DNA from: Bacillus sp. A301a_S52
GTDB lineage: Bacteria; Bacillota; Bacilli; Bacillales; Salisediminibacteriaceae
Reading direction: 5' to 3'
Assembly: GCA_024701455.1 (NCBI GenBank)
Contig: JABXYP010000001.1
Location: forward strand, 3,042,001-3,106,000
DNA length: 64,000 nucleotides
Made by a program: the position numbers and the translations under genes. The notes beneath the pieces are model-generated. The model was not told the origin of the DNA and did not search any database. It saw nothing but the letters and a program-made list of their open reading frames with translations. Positions within the stretch are counted from its first letter, which is position 1. Each line of letters begins with the position of its first letter. Positions 1 to 8,850 of the stretch are shown piece after piece.

Positions 1-398
1 TCGGTCTGCTCATCTCCAAGAAATCGATGTTGAAATAATGGTTTAGATGTGACAATTTCCCCTTTTTCTCGATGAGCTTCCGTCATTCTTGGTTTTATAT
101 AATCAGGGTCATGGCTAGATCGTCGATATTCTCGAAAGAATAGTACGAGTAATCCGATAAATAAAAACCGGACAGAGTACATCGTTAAAATATTTAAGAC
201 AAGGCTTACTATCCCTATCCAAAACAGGACTTTCCCAAGAAACGTTCTGTAGTTTTTCCATCCTAAAAACGTCAAAAAACCTAGAAATAGAGCACTGAAA
301 AAGAGCCCTCCGCCGAAGAACATTAATTCGAAAAAGAGGATCGCCAACGTTATCATAAGAATCCAATTCATTGAGCGTGTTGGAATTCTTTTTAACAT
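1..398 (-). CDS. liaF: LiaF-like membrane protein, 5' part only
   Basis: Partial gene: it starts at an ATG at 398 and is still open at the left edge after 132 codons. The translation begins MLKRIPTRSMNW and has about four hydrophobic segments in its first 90 residues, followed by a charged stretch. This is the membrane half expected of LiaF, the inhibitor of the LiaSR envelope-stress two-component system. The LiaF C-terminal domain and any liaS or liaR genes lie outside the window. A purine-rich GGGGGAGAG precedes the start. The call rests mainly on position downstream of liaI- and liaH-like genes. An overlapping antisense-frame reading starting near 456 has no membrane segments and was not used. 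Confidence 0.7.
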   Translation of the reverse strand, partial: MLKRIPTRSMNWILMITLAILFFELMFFGGGLFFSALFLGFLTFLGWKNYRTFLGKVLFWIGIVSLVLNILTMYSVRFLFIGLLVLFFREYRRSSHDPDYIKPRMTEAHREKGEIVTSKPLFQHRFLGDEQT

Positions 399-479
399 AA
401 AACTCTCCCCCTTTTCCTCTAGTTGTTCCGATAAGTATCAGCCAGTACCGGTTCATCGTTAATGATTAGTTATTAGGAC

Positions 480-502
480 AAGGGAGCGCACAGCGCTCCC
501 TT
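480..502 (-). terminator. hairpin between liaH and liaF
   Basis: A perfect 10-bp stem (AAGGGAGCGC / GCGCTCCCTT, 3-base loop) sits six bases after the liaH stop codon. Only two Ts follow it, so it probably lets some transcription through. In B. subtilis liaIH is made in large excess over the downstream lia genes, and this hairpin could produce a similar imbalance. Confidence 0.55.
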
Positions 503-507
503 ATTTA

Positions 508-1164
508 TCATATCACTTTTTCATTCATCTCGTCTTTGTTTTTGTTATCAGCCATCTCTTTTTCTAAACGGGCAATTTTGCTATCTAATGTGTGATGGTT
601 ATAGTCATTCGTCACTTTGGACTCCAAGTTTTCAATATAACGTTCCATCTCAGAAAATTTTAGATATGACTTATCAGCCGATGAACCTGTTAGTTTTTTC
701 ATTTCATATCTAGCTCGAGCTACATTTTCTTTGCCCATTAACTCCATACGCTTTAAGCGCATATCCTTTAATTTATGTTGCATCTCTTCATATCGTTTTT
801 CTAATGACTCTAGTTGCTTCATCGATTCGACTTCATTTAACGTCAGACGTTCTGCCCTAGCAGCATATTCTTCATATTCGTTTAGAGCAAATGCAGCTAG
901 CTCTTTCTCTCCAGCTTTCTCAGCAATTTCTGCTTGATGCTTTCGTTTATCAGCCATATCGTCAGCCTCTTTACGTTCCAACGTGAATTCTTCTTTTAAT
1001 CGGCACTGACGTTCAATGAGGTGTCTCACTTTCTCTGTCTCTTTCTCACTTTGTCGTAAGTAGTGATTTAATGCTTGAATTGGATTCTTTTCCTCTTTCC
1101 TATCTAACAATGAATGAATGTCACTCTCAATACTATCAAAAATTCTTGTTAAAATATTTGACAT
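508..1164 (-). CDS. liaH: LiaH, PspA/IM30-family stress protein
   Basis: The protein has 218 residues and is almost entirely charged alpha-helix and coiled coil, with no membrane segment, as in the PspA/IM30/Vipp1 family. Members form large rings on the inner face of the membrane and protect it when antibiotics disturb lipid II cycling. The start chosen is the ATG at 1164 (MSNILTRIFDS). The ATG three codons upstream lies directly against the GAGGAG ribosome binding site and is too close. The gene follows liaI by 13 bases and precedes liaF, which supports LiaH over other PspA paralogues. Confidence 0.85.
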   Translation of the reverse strand: MSNILTRIFDSIESDIHSLLDRKEEKNPIQALNHYLRQSEKETEKVRHLIERQCRLKEEFTLERKEADDMADKRKHQAEIAEKAGEKELAAFALNEYEEYAARAERLTLNEVESMKQLESLEKRYEEMQHKLKDMRLKRMELMGKENVARARYEMKKLTGSSADKSYLKFSEMERYIENLESKVTNDYNHHTLDSKIARLEKEMADNKNKDEMNEKVI

Positions 1165-1177
1165 TTTAATCATCTCC

Positions 1178-1519
1178 TCAAGATTTAGTTATATTAACCC
1201 ATTGGTTCTCAAAGTTTGTAAATGGATCATCATGATTTACAGAGTTGTCAGGGTCTTTATCCTTTTTAAATAACTGATACAGTACATACAATGCAACGAG
1301 CCCTATTAAGCCAAAAATATTCGATATCGTCATACTCAAAACGATGAGCCCAAGAACTATCCACATAACTCTCGCTCCAGTTGATTGTGCTTTTACAAAT
1401 TTTTTAAAGATAATATAGAGTAGAAAAGCACCAACAGCAAACATAATTAACGGCCCTATATTAACTAAGAAAATACCTAGAGCAATAATTGCCGCAATAA
1501 ATAATAAGAAAGTTTTCAT
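1178..1519 (-). CDS. liaI: LiaI-like small membrane protein
   Basis: The protein has 113 residues, with three to four closely packed hydrophobic helices in the first 85 and a short acidic tail. LiaI is the membrane anchor that recruits LiaH in the Bacillus lia system, and the liaI-liaH-liaF order supports that role here. The start is the ATG at 1519, nine bases after the GGAGGA site. A second ATG at 1525 abuts that site and is unlikely. LiaI-type proteins are poorly conserved, so the name depends on context. Confidence 0.7.
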   Translation of the reverse strand: MKTFLLFIAAIIALGIFLVNIGPLIMFAVGAFLLYIIFKKFVKAQSTGARVMWIVLGLIVLSMTISNIFGLIGLVALYVLYQLFKKDKDPDNSVNHDDPFTNFENQWVNITKS

Positions 1520-1525
1520 TATCAT

Positions 1526-1873
1526 TTCCTCCTCTCATTTCTCTTATTTCTATCTTAACTCGTGTCGGATTTATGTATAACGTCCTACAGATTTATCTTT
1601 AATAAGACTCGAGGCGTATATTTGTTATGATGTCATACGTTGTATACTTAGCTCTTGGATAAAGTTGGCGATGTCCCAAGGAAATGTGTAACGTCCTGAA
1701 AAAGAGAAATCTCACCTAGGTCCCTTTGATACTCAAATAAAAATGCCTAGTATTCCACGGAATAGAACTACAATAGAATTAAGAAAAGCGATCAAATCCT
1801 AAGTTATTTTTAGCTCACAGCCTAAGTAGCTTCTTGTATAACCGTAGTTTTTTGTCATTTCAGCGTCGAAATC
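1526..1873. other. intergenic region upstream of liaI, no gene seen
   Basis: About 350 bases between liaI and the dat terminator. A LiaR-controlled promoter would be expected here, but I could not identify a LiaR box with confidence. No open reading frame with a ribosome binding site was found on either strand. Confidence 0.5.
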
Positions 1874-1900
1874 TAAAAAAGCCCCCACTAAGGGAGCTTA
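1874..1900 (-). terminator. terminator after dat
   Basis: On the minus strand an 8-bp stem (AAGCTCCC / GGGGGCTT with one G-U pair) is followed by six Ts, starting about eight bases beyond the dat stop. It is a standard intrinsic terminator and probably ends the valS-dat transcript. Confidence 0.85.
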
Positions 1901-1908
1901 AAACATCA

Positions 1909-2739
1909 TTATTTTAATTTTTGAAAATGCTCTTGTAGATTTGTTATTATAGGGCGCTCTGTAGGTAATAACTGATGATCCACCTGTTTTACAGGCATTA
2001 TTTCTAAACTTGTACTCGACAAAAATACTTCATCTGCTTCATATAAAAAGTCGAGACTGAAAGGTTCTTCCTTTGTTTCAATATCTAACTTCCCAGCAAG
2101 ATTGAGGACAATTTTCCGTGTGACGCCATGGAGAATTCCCTTTAAAGCCGGATACGTAAACATTAAACCATTTTTTATCACAAAAATGTTACTACTCGAC
2201 CCTTCCTTAACCGTCCCATTCTCATGATAAATTGCTTCATCACATCCCTGGTCCTTTGCTTTTTGTTTAGCGAGAACATTTGGCAGGAGGTTCAATGATT
2301 TAATGTAACAATTTTTCCATCTATCATCTTCTGTCGTTAGTACACGAAACCCTTCCGTTCTCTTTTCAAAGGAAACAAACCTAGCTTCTTTTACTGTTAG
2401 AGCCAAGACTGAAGAGGGTGGTTCAGGAAAATGATGTTGCCTGCTATGAATACCGCGGCTAATTTGAAGATATATTTCTGCTTCATCAATGGCTGATCGT
2501 GCTATTGCTTCATAACAAATATCAGCGATTTCATCTAATGTATATGGTAAACTGAGCTGAATAGCCGCAGCACTGTTTCCAAGACGTTCTAAATGAGCTT
2601 CTAAATAAAATGGTTTTCCGTTATAAACACGAATAACTTCATATATACCATCGCCAAATTGATGAGCCCTCTCTTGAATTGGCACAACTTCAGCATCAAT
2701 AGCAATAAATGAGTCTTTATAAAACGCAATTTCTGCCAT
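1909..2739 (-). CDS. dat: D-amino acid aminotransferase
   Basis: A fold-type IV PLP transaminase of 276 residues that interconverts D-alanine and 2-oxoglutarate with pyruvate and D-glutamate, feeding cell-wall D-amino acid pools. The PLP lysine is in the CYIKSLNLLPN segment (about residue 146). The N-terminal ERAHQFGDGIYEVIR and the EGSSSNIF motif are typical of the D-alanine transaminase branch, although branched-chain aminotransferases and aminodeoxychorismate lyases share the fold. The gene starts 30 bases after the valS stop and is probably cotranscribed with it. In B. subtilis folC follows valS, so this position is a local difference. Confidence 0.88.
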   Translation of the reverse strand: MAEIAFYKDSFIAIDAEVVPIQERAHQFGDGIYEVIRVYNGKPFYLEAHLERLGNSAAAIQLSLPYTLDEIADICYEAIARSAIDEAEIYLQISRGIHSRQHHFPEPPSSVLALTVKEARFVSFEKRTEGFRVLTTEDDRWKNCYIKSLNLLPNVLAKQKAKDQGCDEAIYHENGTVKEGSSSNIFVIKNGLMFTYPALKGILHGVTRKIVLNLAGKLDIETKEEPFSLDFLYEADEVFLSSTSLEIMPVKQVDHQLLPTERPIITNLQEHFQKLK

Positions 2740-2769
2740 TATCCTTCCACCTCTTCCATCCTTATATTA

Positions 2770-5415
2770 TTAACTTTTTAATTCGTTCAGTCTCAATTGC
2801 ACTTTTTCTCGTTGCTCCACGTAATCTTTTTCTTTCTCTCTTTCTTCAGCAACCACTTTTTCAGGAGCTTTACTAATAAATCCTTCATTAGCAAGCTTTT
2901 TTTGCACACGGATCACTTCACCATCAAGTCGCTTTAATTCGTTATTTAGACGGGTGATTTCCGCATCTAAATCCAATAGATCTGCCAAAGGCATATAAAG
3001 CTCAACGCCGGAAAGGACAGAACTCATTGATTTTTCAGGAGCTATCATGTCCGTGGCTAACTTTAACTGTGATGGGTTACAGAATCGATCAATATAAGCT
3101 TTTCCACGTTCAAGTTGCTTCAAAACTTCCTCAGAATCGGCCTTAATGTAGAGTGTGATTTCTTTACTCATAGGGACATTTAGTTCTGATCGAGTATTTC
3201 TAATTGAACGAATAATGTCTTGAAGGAGCTGCATATCCTTCATCCCTTGTTGATTCATTAAAGTTTCGTCTTTTACTGGCCACGGTGCCACAGTGATGGA
3301 TTCTCCTTCATGTGGTAAGTGTTGCCACACCTCTTCCGTAATGAATGGCATAAATGGGTGAAGCAAACGCATCGTTTGGTCAAGTACATAAGCTAATACG
3401 GAGCGAGTCGTCTGTTTAGCTTCTTCATCTTCACCATTCAATGGTAATTTGGCCATTTCTATATACCAGTCACAAAAATCATCCCAAATGAAATTATAGA
3501 GAGCTCGTCCAACTTCCCCAAATTCGTAAGTGTCAATAAATTTTGTCACATGTTCGATTGTCATCTGCAGCTTTGTTAATATCCATTGATCAGCAATCGA
3601 TTTTTTACCCGTTAAATCAATATCCTCATATTTTAGTCCATCCATATTCATCAGAGCAAAACGTGAGGCATTCCAAATTTTGTTTCCGAAGTTCCAGTTA
3701 GCCTCTACTTTTTCCCAGTAAAATCGTAAATCGTTTCCAGGCGAGCTTCCTGTACTTAAGAAAAACCTAAGAGCATCAGCACCATACTTATCAATGACGT
3801 CCATAGGATCGACACCATTTCCTAGTGACTTGCTCATTTTTCGCCCTTCCGCATCCCTGACAAGACCATGGATCAAGACGTCTTTGAACGGACGTTGACC
3901 TGTAAAATGCTGCCCTTGAAAAATCATGCGTGCTACCCAAAAATAAATAATGTCGTAGCCTGTAACAAGGGCGTCCGTTGAATAATATCGCTTGTAGTCA
4001 GCTGCTTCAGAATCCGGCCACCCCATGGTAGAAAAAGGCCATAAGGCAGAGCTGAACCACGTATCAAGTACATCTTCGTCTTGCTGCCAATTTTCGATGT
4101 CCTCTGGTTCTTTCCGTCCTACATAAATTTCGCCTGTTTCTTTATGAAACCAAGCTGGGATACGATGTCCCCACCACAGTTGTCTTGAGATACACCAATC
4201 TCTAATATTTTCGATCCAATGCATGTAGGTTTTTTCAAATCTCTCCGGAACAAAGTTGACTTTTCCCTCTTTCTGCTGAAGTTTAATAGCTTCTTCAGCT
4301 AAAGGTCCCATCTTAACAAACCATTGAGTAGACAAATAAGGTTCTACAACAGCATCACTTCGTTCAGAGTGTCCAACACTATGAGTATGTTCTTCAATTT
4401 TAAATAGTATTCCCTCGTGTTGAAGGTCTTTTACTATTTGTTTACGGCATTCAAAACGATCAAGCCCTTTATACTTTCCTGCATTCTCATTCATTGTTCC
4501 TGATTCATCCATCACCAAGATCCGTTCTAAATTATGGCGATTTCCGATTTCAAAGTCATTTGGATCGTGGGCAGGTGTAATTTTAACTGCTCCTGAGCCA
4601 AAATCCATATCTACATAATCATCTGCCACAATCTCTATTTCACGCCCAATGATAGGTAAAATGGCTTTTTTGCCAATTAAGTGACGATATCTTTCATCAT
4701 TAGGATGGACAGCAACAGCGGTATCTCCTAGCATCGTTTCAGGTCTTGTGGTCGCCACCTCAATATAACCCTCTCCGTCTGCTAATGGATATTTCATATG
4801 ATAAAATGCCCCTTGAACATCCTTATAAATGACTTCAATATCAGATAAGGCTGTTTTCGTTTGAGGATCCCAGTTAATGATATACTCTCCTCGATAGATA
4901 AGCCCTTCTTCATACAAGCGAACGAACACTTCACGAACAGCTTCTGATAAACCATCATCTAACGTAAATCGTTCACGGGAATAATCGAGAGAAAGACCAA
5001 GCTTAGCCCATTGTTCTCTAATAAAATCCGCATACTCTTCTTTCCATTCCCATGATTTTTCTAGGAATTTTTCACGCCCGAGGTCATGTCGAGATAGCCC
5101 TTGTTCTCTTAGCTTCCCTTCTACCTTAGCTTGGGTGGCAATTCCGGCATGATCCATTCCTGGAAGCCAAAGTGCATCATAGCCTTGCATACGTTTCACA
5201 CGAATTAAAATGTCCTGCAGTGTTGTATCCCACGCATGTCCTAAATGAAGTTTTCCAGTCACGTTCGGCGGTGGAATCACAATCGTATAGGGTTGTTTTG
5301 TCTCATCTCCTGTTGCTTCAAAAAATTTCCCATTAACCCAGTATGGGTACCATTTAGCCTCTGTTGCCTGTGGATCGTATTTCGTCGGCATCGTCGTATT
5401 AAGTTTTTCTGACAT
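2770..5415 (-). CDS. valS: valyl-tRNA synthetase
   Basis: A class I aminoacyl-tRNA synthetase of 881 residues, the usual Bacillus length. It charges tRNA-Val and hydrolyses mischarged threonine. Visible are the HIGH-type motif [15 protein letters not shown] near residue 50, the CP1 editing insertion ([13 protein letters not shown]), the KMSKS motif ([11 protein letters not shown]) near residue 530, the anticodon-binding region, and a C-terminal coiled-coil arm rich in Lys and Glu. It is preceded by a T-box leader and a sigma-A promoter, so expression should rise when uncharged tRNA-Val accumulates. Confidence 0.98.
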   Translation of the reverse strand: MSEKLNTTMPTKYDPQATEAKWYPYWVNGKFFEATGDETKQPYTIVIPPPNVTGKLHLGHAWDTTLQDILIRVKRMQGYDALWLPGMDHAGIATQAKVEGKLREQGLSRHDLGREKFLEKSWEWKEEYADFIREQWAKLGLSLDYSRERFTLDDGLSEAVREVFVRLYEEGLIYRGEYIINWDPQTKTALSDIEVIYKDVQGAFYHMKYPLADGEGYIEVATTRPETMLGDTAVAVHPNDERYRHLIGKKAILPIIGREIEIVADDYVDMDFGSGAVKITPAHDPNDFEIGNRHNLERILVMDESGTMNENAGKYKGLDRFECRKQIVKDLQHEGILFKIEEHTHSVGHSERSDAVVEPYLSTQWFVKMGPLAEEAIKLQQKEGKVNFVPERFEKTYMHWIENIRDWCISRQLWWGHRIPAWFHKETGEIYVGRKEPEDIENWQQDEDVLDTWFSSALWPFSTMGWPDSEAADYKRYYSTDALVTGYDIIYFWVARMIFQGQHFTGQRPFKDVLIHGLVRDAEGRKMSKSLGNGVDPMDVIDKYGADALRFFLSTGSSPGNDLRFYWEKVEANWNFGNKIWNASRFALMNMDGLKYEDIDLTGKKSIADQWILTKLQMTIEHVTKFIDTYEFGEVGRALYNFIWDDFCDWYIEMAKLPLNGEDEEAKQTTRSVLAYVLDQTMRLLHPFMPFITEEVWQHLPHEGESITVAPWPVKDETLMNQQGMKDMQLLQDIIRSIRNTRSELNVPMSKEITLYIKADSEEVLKQLERGKAYIDRFCNPSQLKLATDMIAPEKSMSSVLSGVELYMPLADLLDLDAEITRLNNELKRLDGEVIRVQKKLANEGFISKAPEKVVAEEREKEKDYVEQREKVQLRLNELKS

Positions 5416-5529
5416 GTTAACACCTTCCTTAATTTCTAATTAGTTACCTTCATTATTACTTGCTTTATTAGCCGCTAAACAAACATGGTACTTCAAATGT
5501 CGTTTTATTCAACCCGATTTAAGAGAACA

Positions 5530-5823
5530 CAAAAAACCCCTTCGTCAAAGGACGAAGGGAGTTATATTCCTCGCGGTACCACCTTTGTTTACAGAAAAAA
5601 TTTGCTAATTAGCACATGATTTCTGTACACTTAAATGCGTTAACGGCGCTTGCCGGTGATAACTAGTTAGTTATATCGTTCTACCTTTCATTATCACAAC
5701 TCCAGGGCGACCTTCCACCTTTACATCCGGGAATACCTTTCAGCAGCAATATATGCTAGTATTCCTCTCTGACGGGTTCAAGACGTACTCTTCCCTTTCA
5801 ACATTTTAATTAATATCTTGTAT
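5530..5823 (-). promoter_or_regulatory. T-box leader of valS
   Basis: The conserved T-box AGGTGGTACCGCG is at 5572-5584 on the minus strand, just before a terminator. The 5' part carries the AGAGTACGT-type stem I start (near 5790) and a GNTG-like segment. T-boxes bind a specific tRNA and stop termination when it is uncharged. A GTC valine codon at 5709-5711 lies where the specifier might be, but I did not fold stem I, so that assignment is tentative. The leader begins about seven bases downstream of the -10 box. Confidence 0.92.
5532..5562 (-). terminator. T-box-controlled terminator of valS
   Basis: A 9-bp GC-rich stem (CCCTTCGTC / GACGAAGGG, 4-base loop) is followed by six Ts on the minus strand. 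It lies right after the T-box sequence, which forms the competing antiterminator. Confidence 0.92.
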
Positions 5824-5829
5824 AACCGT

Positions 5830-5858
5830 ATTTTACCTTGACTTTGAATCATAATCAA
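5830..5858 (-). promoter_or_regulatory. sigma-A promoter of valS
   Basis: On the minus strand TTGATT (5853-5858) and TAAAAT (5830-5835) are separated by exactly 17 bases. The predicted start near 5823 coincides with the beginning of the T-box leader, which makes this more than a chance match. Confidence 0.7.
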
Positions 5859-6040
5859 TAGCAAAGTTCCCCTCTTTATGCCCTTCCTTCATTATGATGA
5901 AAATAATCTTAATCAATTTTGGAGCTTTATTTATAGTGATGTCCTTAAGGATATAGACATTTCCCTAAAATGTTGTGGTTCACGTCACAAATAGTGTGTT
6001 CGATTGGCATCTTTACTTGACAATAGACAAAGTACATAGC

Positions 6041-6062
6041 ATAAAACGAACCTTCATTCAGC
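6041..6062 (+). repeat. stub of the dispersed repeat
   Basis: ATAAAACGAACCTTCATTCAG matches the first 21 bases of the repeat family described at 59613-59773, and then homology stops. The rest of the 5860-6270 gap shows no gene. Confidence 0.6.
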
Positions 6063-6288
6063 TAATCCGACTAATAATCATTGTCGCTTAGAACATGAAA
6101 AAAACTTTAAAACTATTGGCTATATTAGGCGCTTAAATAAGGGGCTTTATGTATTGATAGAAGTTAGTATCATCCTCTTTTTTCCCTGTCATTTAATTAT
6201 AACGTCAATTTTTATCTTAGCTAATCTAGACACTGTTTCCTAGCCATTTGCATAGATTATCTTAACTCGTGTGAAAAGAGGTGGACGA

Positions 6289-6510
6289 ATGAGGCGGTTT
6301 ACTCATCATAAAATAGCTAAATCCATGAAACGGCGAGCTGAAAAATCAAAACTTCATTGGCGTTTAAGAAAAATCATCGATATGTTTCATCAACTGCTAT
6401 TACCCCTTATTATTTTTCAACTAATTCGCACACTTTTTTTACCAACTACCTTAGATGTCATTTTGTTAACTGTGTTTGTAGCACTGTATATTATTTACTG
6501 GATGCCTTAA
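6289..6510 (+). CDS. small basic membrane protein, unknown function
   Basis: The protein has 73 residues: a strongly basic first 30 (many Arg, Lys and His) followed by two hydrophobic segments ending IIYWMP. The start is the ATG at 6289, five bases after AGAGGTGG. A GTG at 6271 in the same frame would place that ribosome binding site inside the gene. It is the only plus-strand gene in a long minus-strand stretch. I do not recognise the family. Confidence 0.55.
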   Translation: MRRFTHHKIAKSMKRRAEKSKLHWRLRKIIDMFHQLLLPLIIFQLIRTLFLPTTLDVILLTVFVALYIIYWMP

Positions 6511-6645
6511 TTGACCTCTCTCAATCACTTTTTAACAGGAAAAACAGAGACAAGCCTTTCTCAAGCCGTTTATATTGAGCTAATAGATTCGAAACGTTTA
6601 CTCACAGAATTAGTTAATTAATTTTCCAGCAAGTAATTCCACTAT

Positions 6646-6775
6646 ATAAAACGAACCTTCACTCAGTGGGAGTTGAGTCAATCAGGACATTAGCGGCCGC
6701 TATTTCCCTCCTAAATAAATATAGCTTTCCTCTTTATTTTGAGGCGAAATTTTTACGGACAGCTATCTGTGATAA
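6646..6775 (+). repeat. dispersed repeat, copy A
   Basis: It shares the family ends (ATAAAACGAACCTTC and ACGGACAGCTATCTGTGATAA) and the internal TCAGGACATTAGCG. About 27 bases of the first hairpin are missing: after CAGTGGGAG it goes straight to TTGAGTCAATC, so the 3' arm of that hairpin is gone. A bidirectional terminator follows 16 bases later. Confidence 0.85.
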
Positions 6776-6791
6776 ATTAAATCAGATGTTT

Positions 6792-6824
6792 AAAATGGCT
6801 CTCACATATGTGAGGGCCATTTTT
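6792..6824 (-). terminator. bidirectional terminator between the 6289-6510 gene and ysxE
   Basis: A near-perfect hairpin AAAATGGCTCTCACATATGTGAGGGCCATTTTT has A and T tracts on both flanks. It lies 73 bases after the ysxE stop on the minus strand and could also end the converging small plus-strand gene. Confidence 0.85.
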
Positions 6825-6896
6825 AATTATTGATGTAGACTCAGTCACGTATTTTTCTTATAAACGATAATATTTGGCTAGTTACTTAGTTTTAAT

Positions 6897-7910
6897 TTAA
6901 GACGGCTTAGATATCGAGTTAACAAATCGAAAAATGCGTTTCATCGTGAGTAAACGTCTTTCTAGTTGCATGACGAGGTGCATTTCAGACTTTTGCCTTG
7001 AAGGTGATTTAAAATGGTCTACCATTTGATAAATGTTTTCTGGAAAAAGTAAATAGCTCATAAACAAATATTTTTCATCATCAAAAAACGCAAAATGCTT
7101 TTCATATATGCTAAGCCAATGTTTCCCATCGTGCTCATCCCAAGGACGAACTTGAAAAAGGTGGCGAAATAGTAAGGCGGTGTCCCTGGCAGGTGTATCT
7201 TGTACGGCTCTTTCAAAATTAATGAAGTATGCTGTTCCATATTCATCAAAACAAGCATGAGAACGATTTGGTCGTCCATGACATAGGACACTTCGTTGAT
7301 GTTTTTTATCCTTTGCAGTCTCAAGCCACCTCTCCAAATACTTCTCAGCCTCAGTGGCCACTTGCTTCGTTCGTTCGAAATGTGTTAATAGCGTAAGTTC
7401 AAAAGGGGAATAGTACGTATGCTTTTCCATGTCATCTATATATTTTTCCATTTCTAGTTTTCGTAAGTCCCATCTTTCCTTCAGTTGCTGAAACGATTTC
7501 TCTAAAGATTGTGTTTCTGTGTCCCTTGATCTCTCTGTTAAACCATGAAGCTTTGCTAGTTCTTCCAGTAACGCTTCTTCAGGGTCGGAGCCATGCCGAA
7601 ACGTGTGATGATCTTCGTACCATGGCATTAAATAATAGATAAATTGACCGTCAAATACAGTATAGTCACCATATTTGGTCGGTAAAACAGGTACAAAAAA
7701 AGGAAAATCGATTCTTTCCAACTTACGCATAACATGTACAAACCATTCTGCCTGCTCTTGTGTCATCGCTGTCCTTTTTAAGGCGAATACTCCATAATGA
7801 GTAATCAGTTTATGAACACTGCCTTGAGATGTGATGTGAGTAGGCTGTAAATCATAGTGAAACAAAACAGGCCCCATTGTTTTCATAAGTTGCGACTCAT
7901 TCTTATTCAT
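6897..7910 (-). CDS. ysxE: YsxE, CotS-like spore coat protein
   Basis: A protein of 337 residues with the aminoglycoside-phosphotransferase/CotS-type kinase fold. YsxE is a spore coat protein that works with SpoVID in coat encasement. The catalytic Brenner-type motif is degraded: CHGRPNRSH replaces the usual HGDxxxxN, and the later Asp position reads INFERA, so kinase activity is doubtful. The start overlaps the stop of the upstream gene by four bases (ATGA), which points to coupled translation. Position between spoVID and valS is as in B. subtilis. Confidence 0.85.
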   Translation of the reverse strand: MNKNESQLMKTMGPVLFHYDLQPTHITSQGSVHKLITHYGVFALKRTAMTQEQAEWFVHVMRKLERIDFPFFVPVLPTKYGDYTVFDGQFIYYLMPWYEDHHTFRHGSDPEEALLEELAKLHGLTERSRDTETQSLEKSFQQLKERWDLRKLEMEKYIDDMEKHTYYSPFELTLLTHFERTKQVATEAEKYLERWLETAKDKKHQRSVLCHGRPNRSHACFDEYGTAYFINFERAVQDTPARDTALLFRHLFQVRPWDEHDGKHWLSIYEKHFAFFDDEKYLFMSYLLFPENIYQMVDHFKSPSRQKSEMHLVMQLERRLLTMKRIFRFVNSISKPS

Positions 7911-8833
7911 TGGACAACCTTCTCTCTAACATCTTGTAACCAAGCTACCATCGTTTCACATACTCGTTTATTTGTATCCCACTCTGTCACTAAATCATTA
8001 AATTGAGTCTTTTTCTGACTGTTTGTTATATCCGTCTCTTGCGTTAATCGGCTAATAAAACTAATCATCTCATAAGGATAGACGATATGTGCTAATAATA
8101 AGGCGGCTCTATCCTTATTCAATGGGAAAGTCTTGTTCAAACCATCCAAAAGTAAATAGAGAGAGCCCCCTCGATTTTCCCATTCCGCCAAGCACCGTCG
8201 CAATACTTTGTAAGATGAGGTGCTTTTTTTCTCAGTATTTTCCCAGAACAATTCCCCATGTACCAATTTTGCTTGTGCTAAAGTATAAATTGAGACAATC
8301 TCATCATGTGTGTCAGTTAACTCGTGACGCTTTATAAAGCTAGCAACTTTATCTAGTCGTGTTAACGCCTCTGTTTTTAATTTATCCACGAGTCTATATG
8401 AAACAGAGCGGATTGGGAGCGATTGAATAAGTCGCTCCCTATCTGAAGAGATATTCTCATCACTAAGAGGGAGAAATCTACCGCTCTCTGTTTGCCTGTA
8501 TGGCATAGTGATATAGCGGCCTAAGAAAGCACCGATTTTATTTGGATGCTCCCACACTGGATAGAGCTCCTCCACCATATCATGTAGCGTGATCCAACCA
8601 GCTCCCGTGTAGAGTGCTTTATCACCTTTAGAAGTCTGAATCATTCTATCTGTTAAAACACCTGTTTGTTTAGTCAGCTCTTCCCGCCATGCAATTTGAG
8701 CTTGTAGCATATGCTCATCAGGCCAAAACTTTATCCTTTTATTCCCTTTATCGGTATCAAGAGTATGGCCCTCATCTATCCAACGTAAGGACTGAAAAGG
8801 ATAGCTTTCTTCAATATGGTCTAATTCAATCAT
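7907..8833 (-). CDS. second kinase-like spore coat protein
   Basis: The protein has 308 residues. It carries LVHGELFWEN (about residue 190), which resembles the HGDLxxxN catalytic loop of the aminoglycoside-phosphotransferase/CotS/YutH fold with Asp replaced by Glu. It also has the long helical C-terminal half of those proteins. It sits between spoVID and ysxE, is followed by a 4-base overlap with ysxE, and starts 17 bases after spoVID. From context it is probably a mother-cell coat protein. B. subtilis has no gene at this position as far as I recall. A precise family name would need a profile search. Confidence 0.6.
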   Translation of the reverse strand: MIELDHIEESYPFQSLRWIDEGHTLDTDKGNKRIKFWPDEHMLQAQIAWREELTKQTGVLTDRMIQTSKGDKALYTGAGWITLHDMVEELYPVWEHPNKIGAFLGRYITMPYRQTESGRFLPLSDENISSDRERLIQSLPIRSVSYRLVDKLKTEALTRLDKVASFIKRHELTDTHDEIVSIYTLAQAKLVHGELFWENTEKKSTSSYKVLRRCLAEWENRGGSLYLLLDGLNKTFPLNKDRAALLLAHIVYPYEMISFISRLTQETDITNSQKKTQFNDLVTEWDTNKRVCETMVAWLQDVREKVVQ

Positions 8834-8850
8834 TCCTTCGCCTCCTTCCT

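Noticed and set aside
115..456. A 113-codon minus-strand reading frame at the left edge
   Set aside because: It overlaps the liaF-like frame starting at 398, which has the expected membrane segments and operon position. The 113-codon product has no such pattern.
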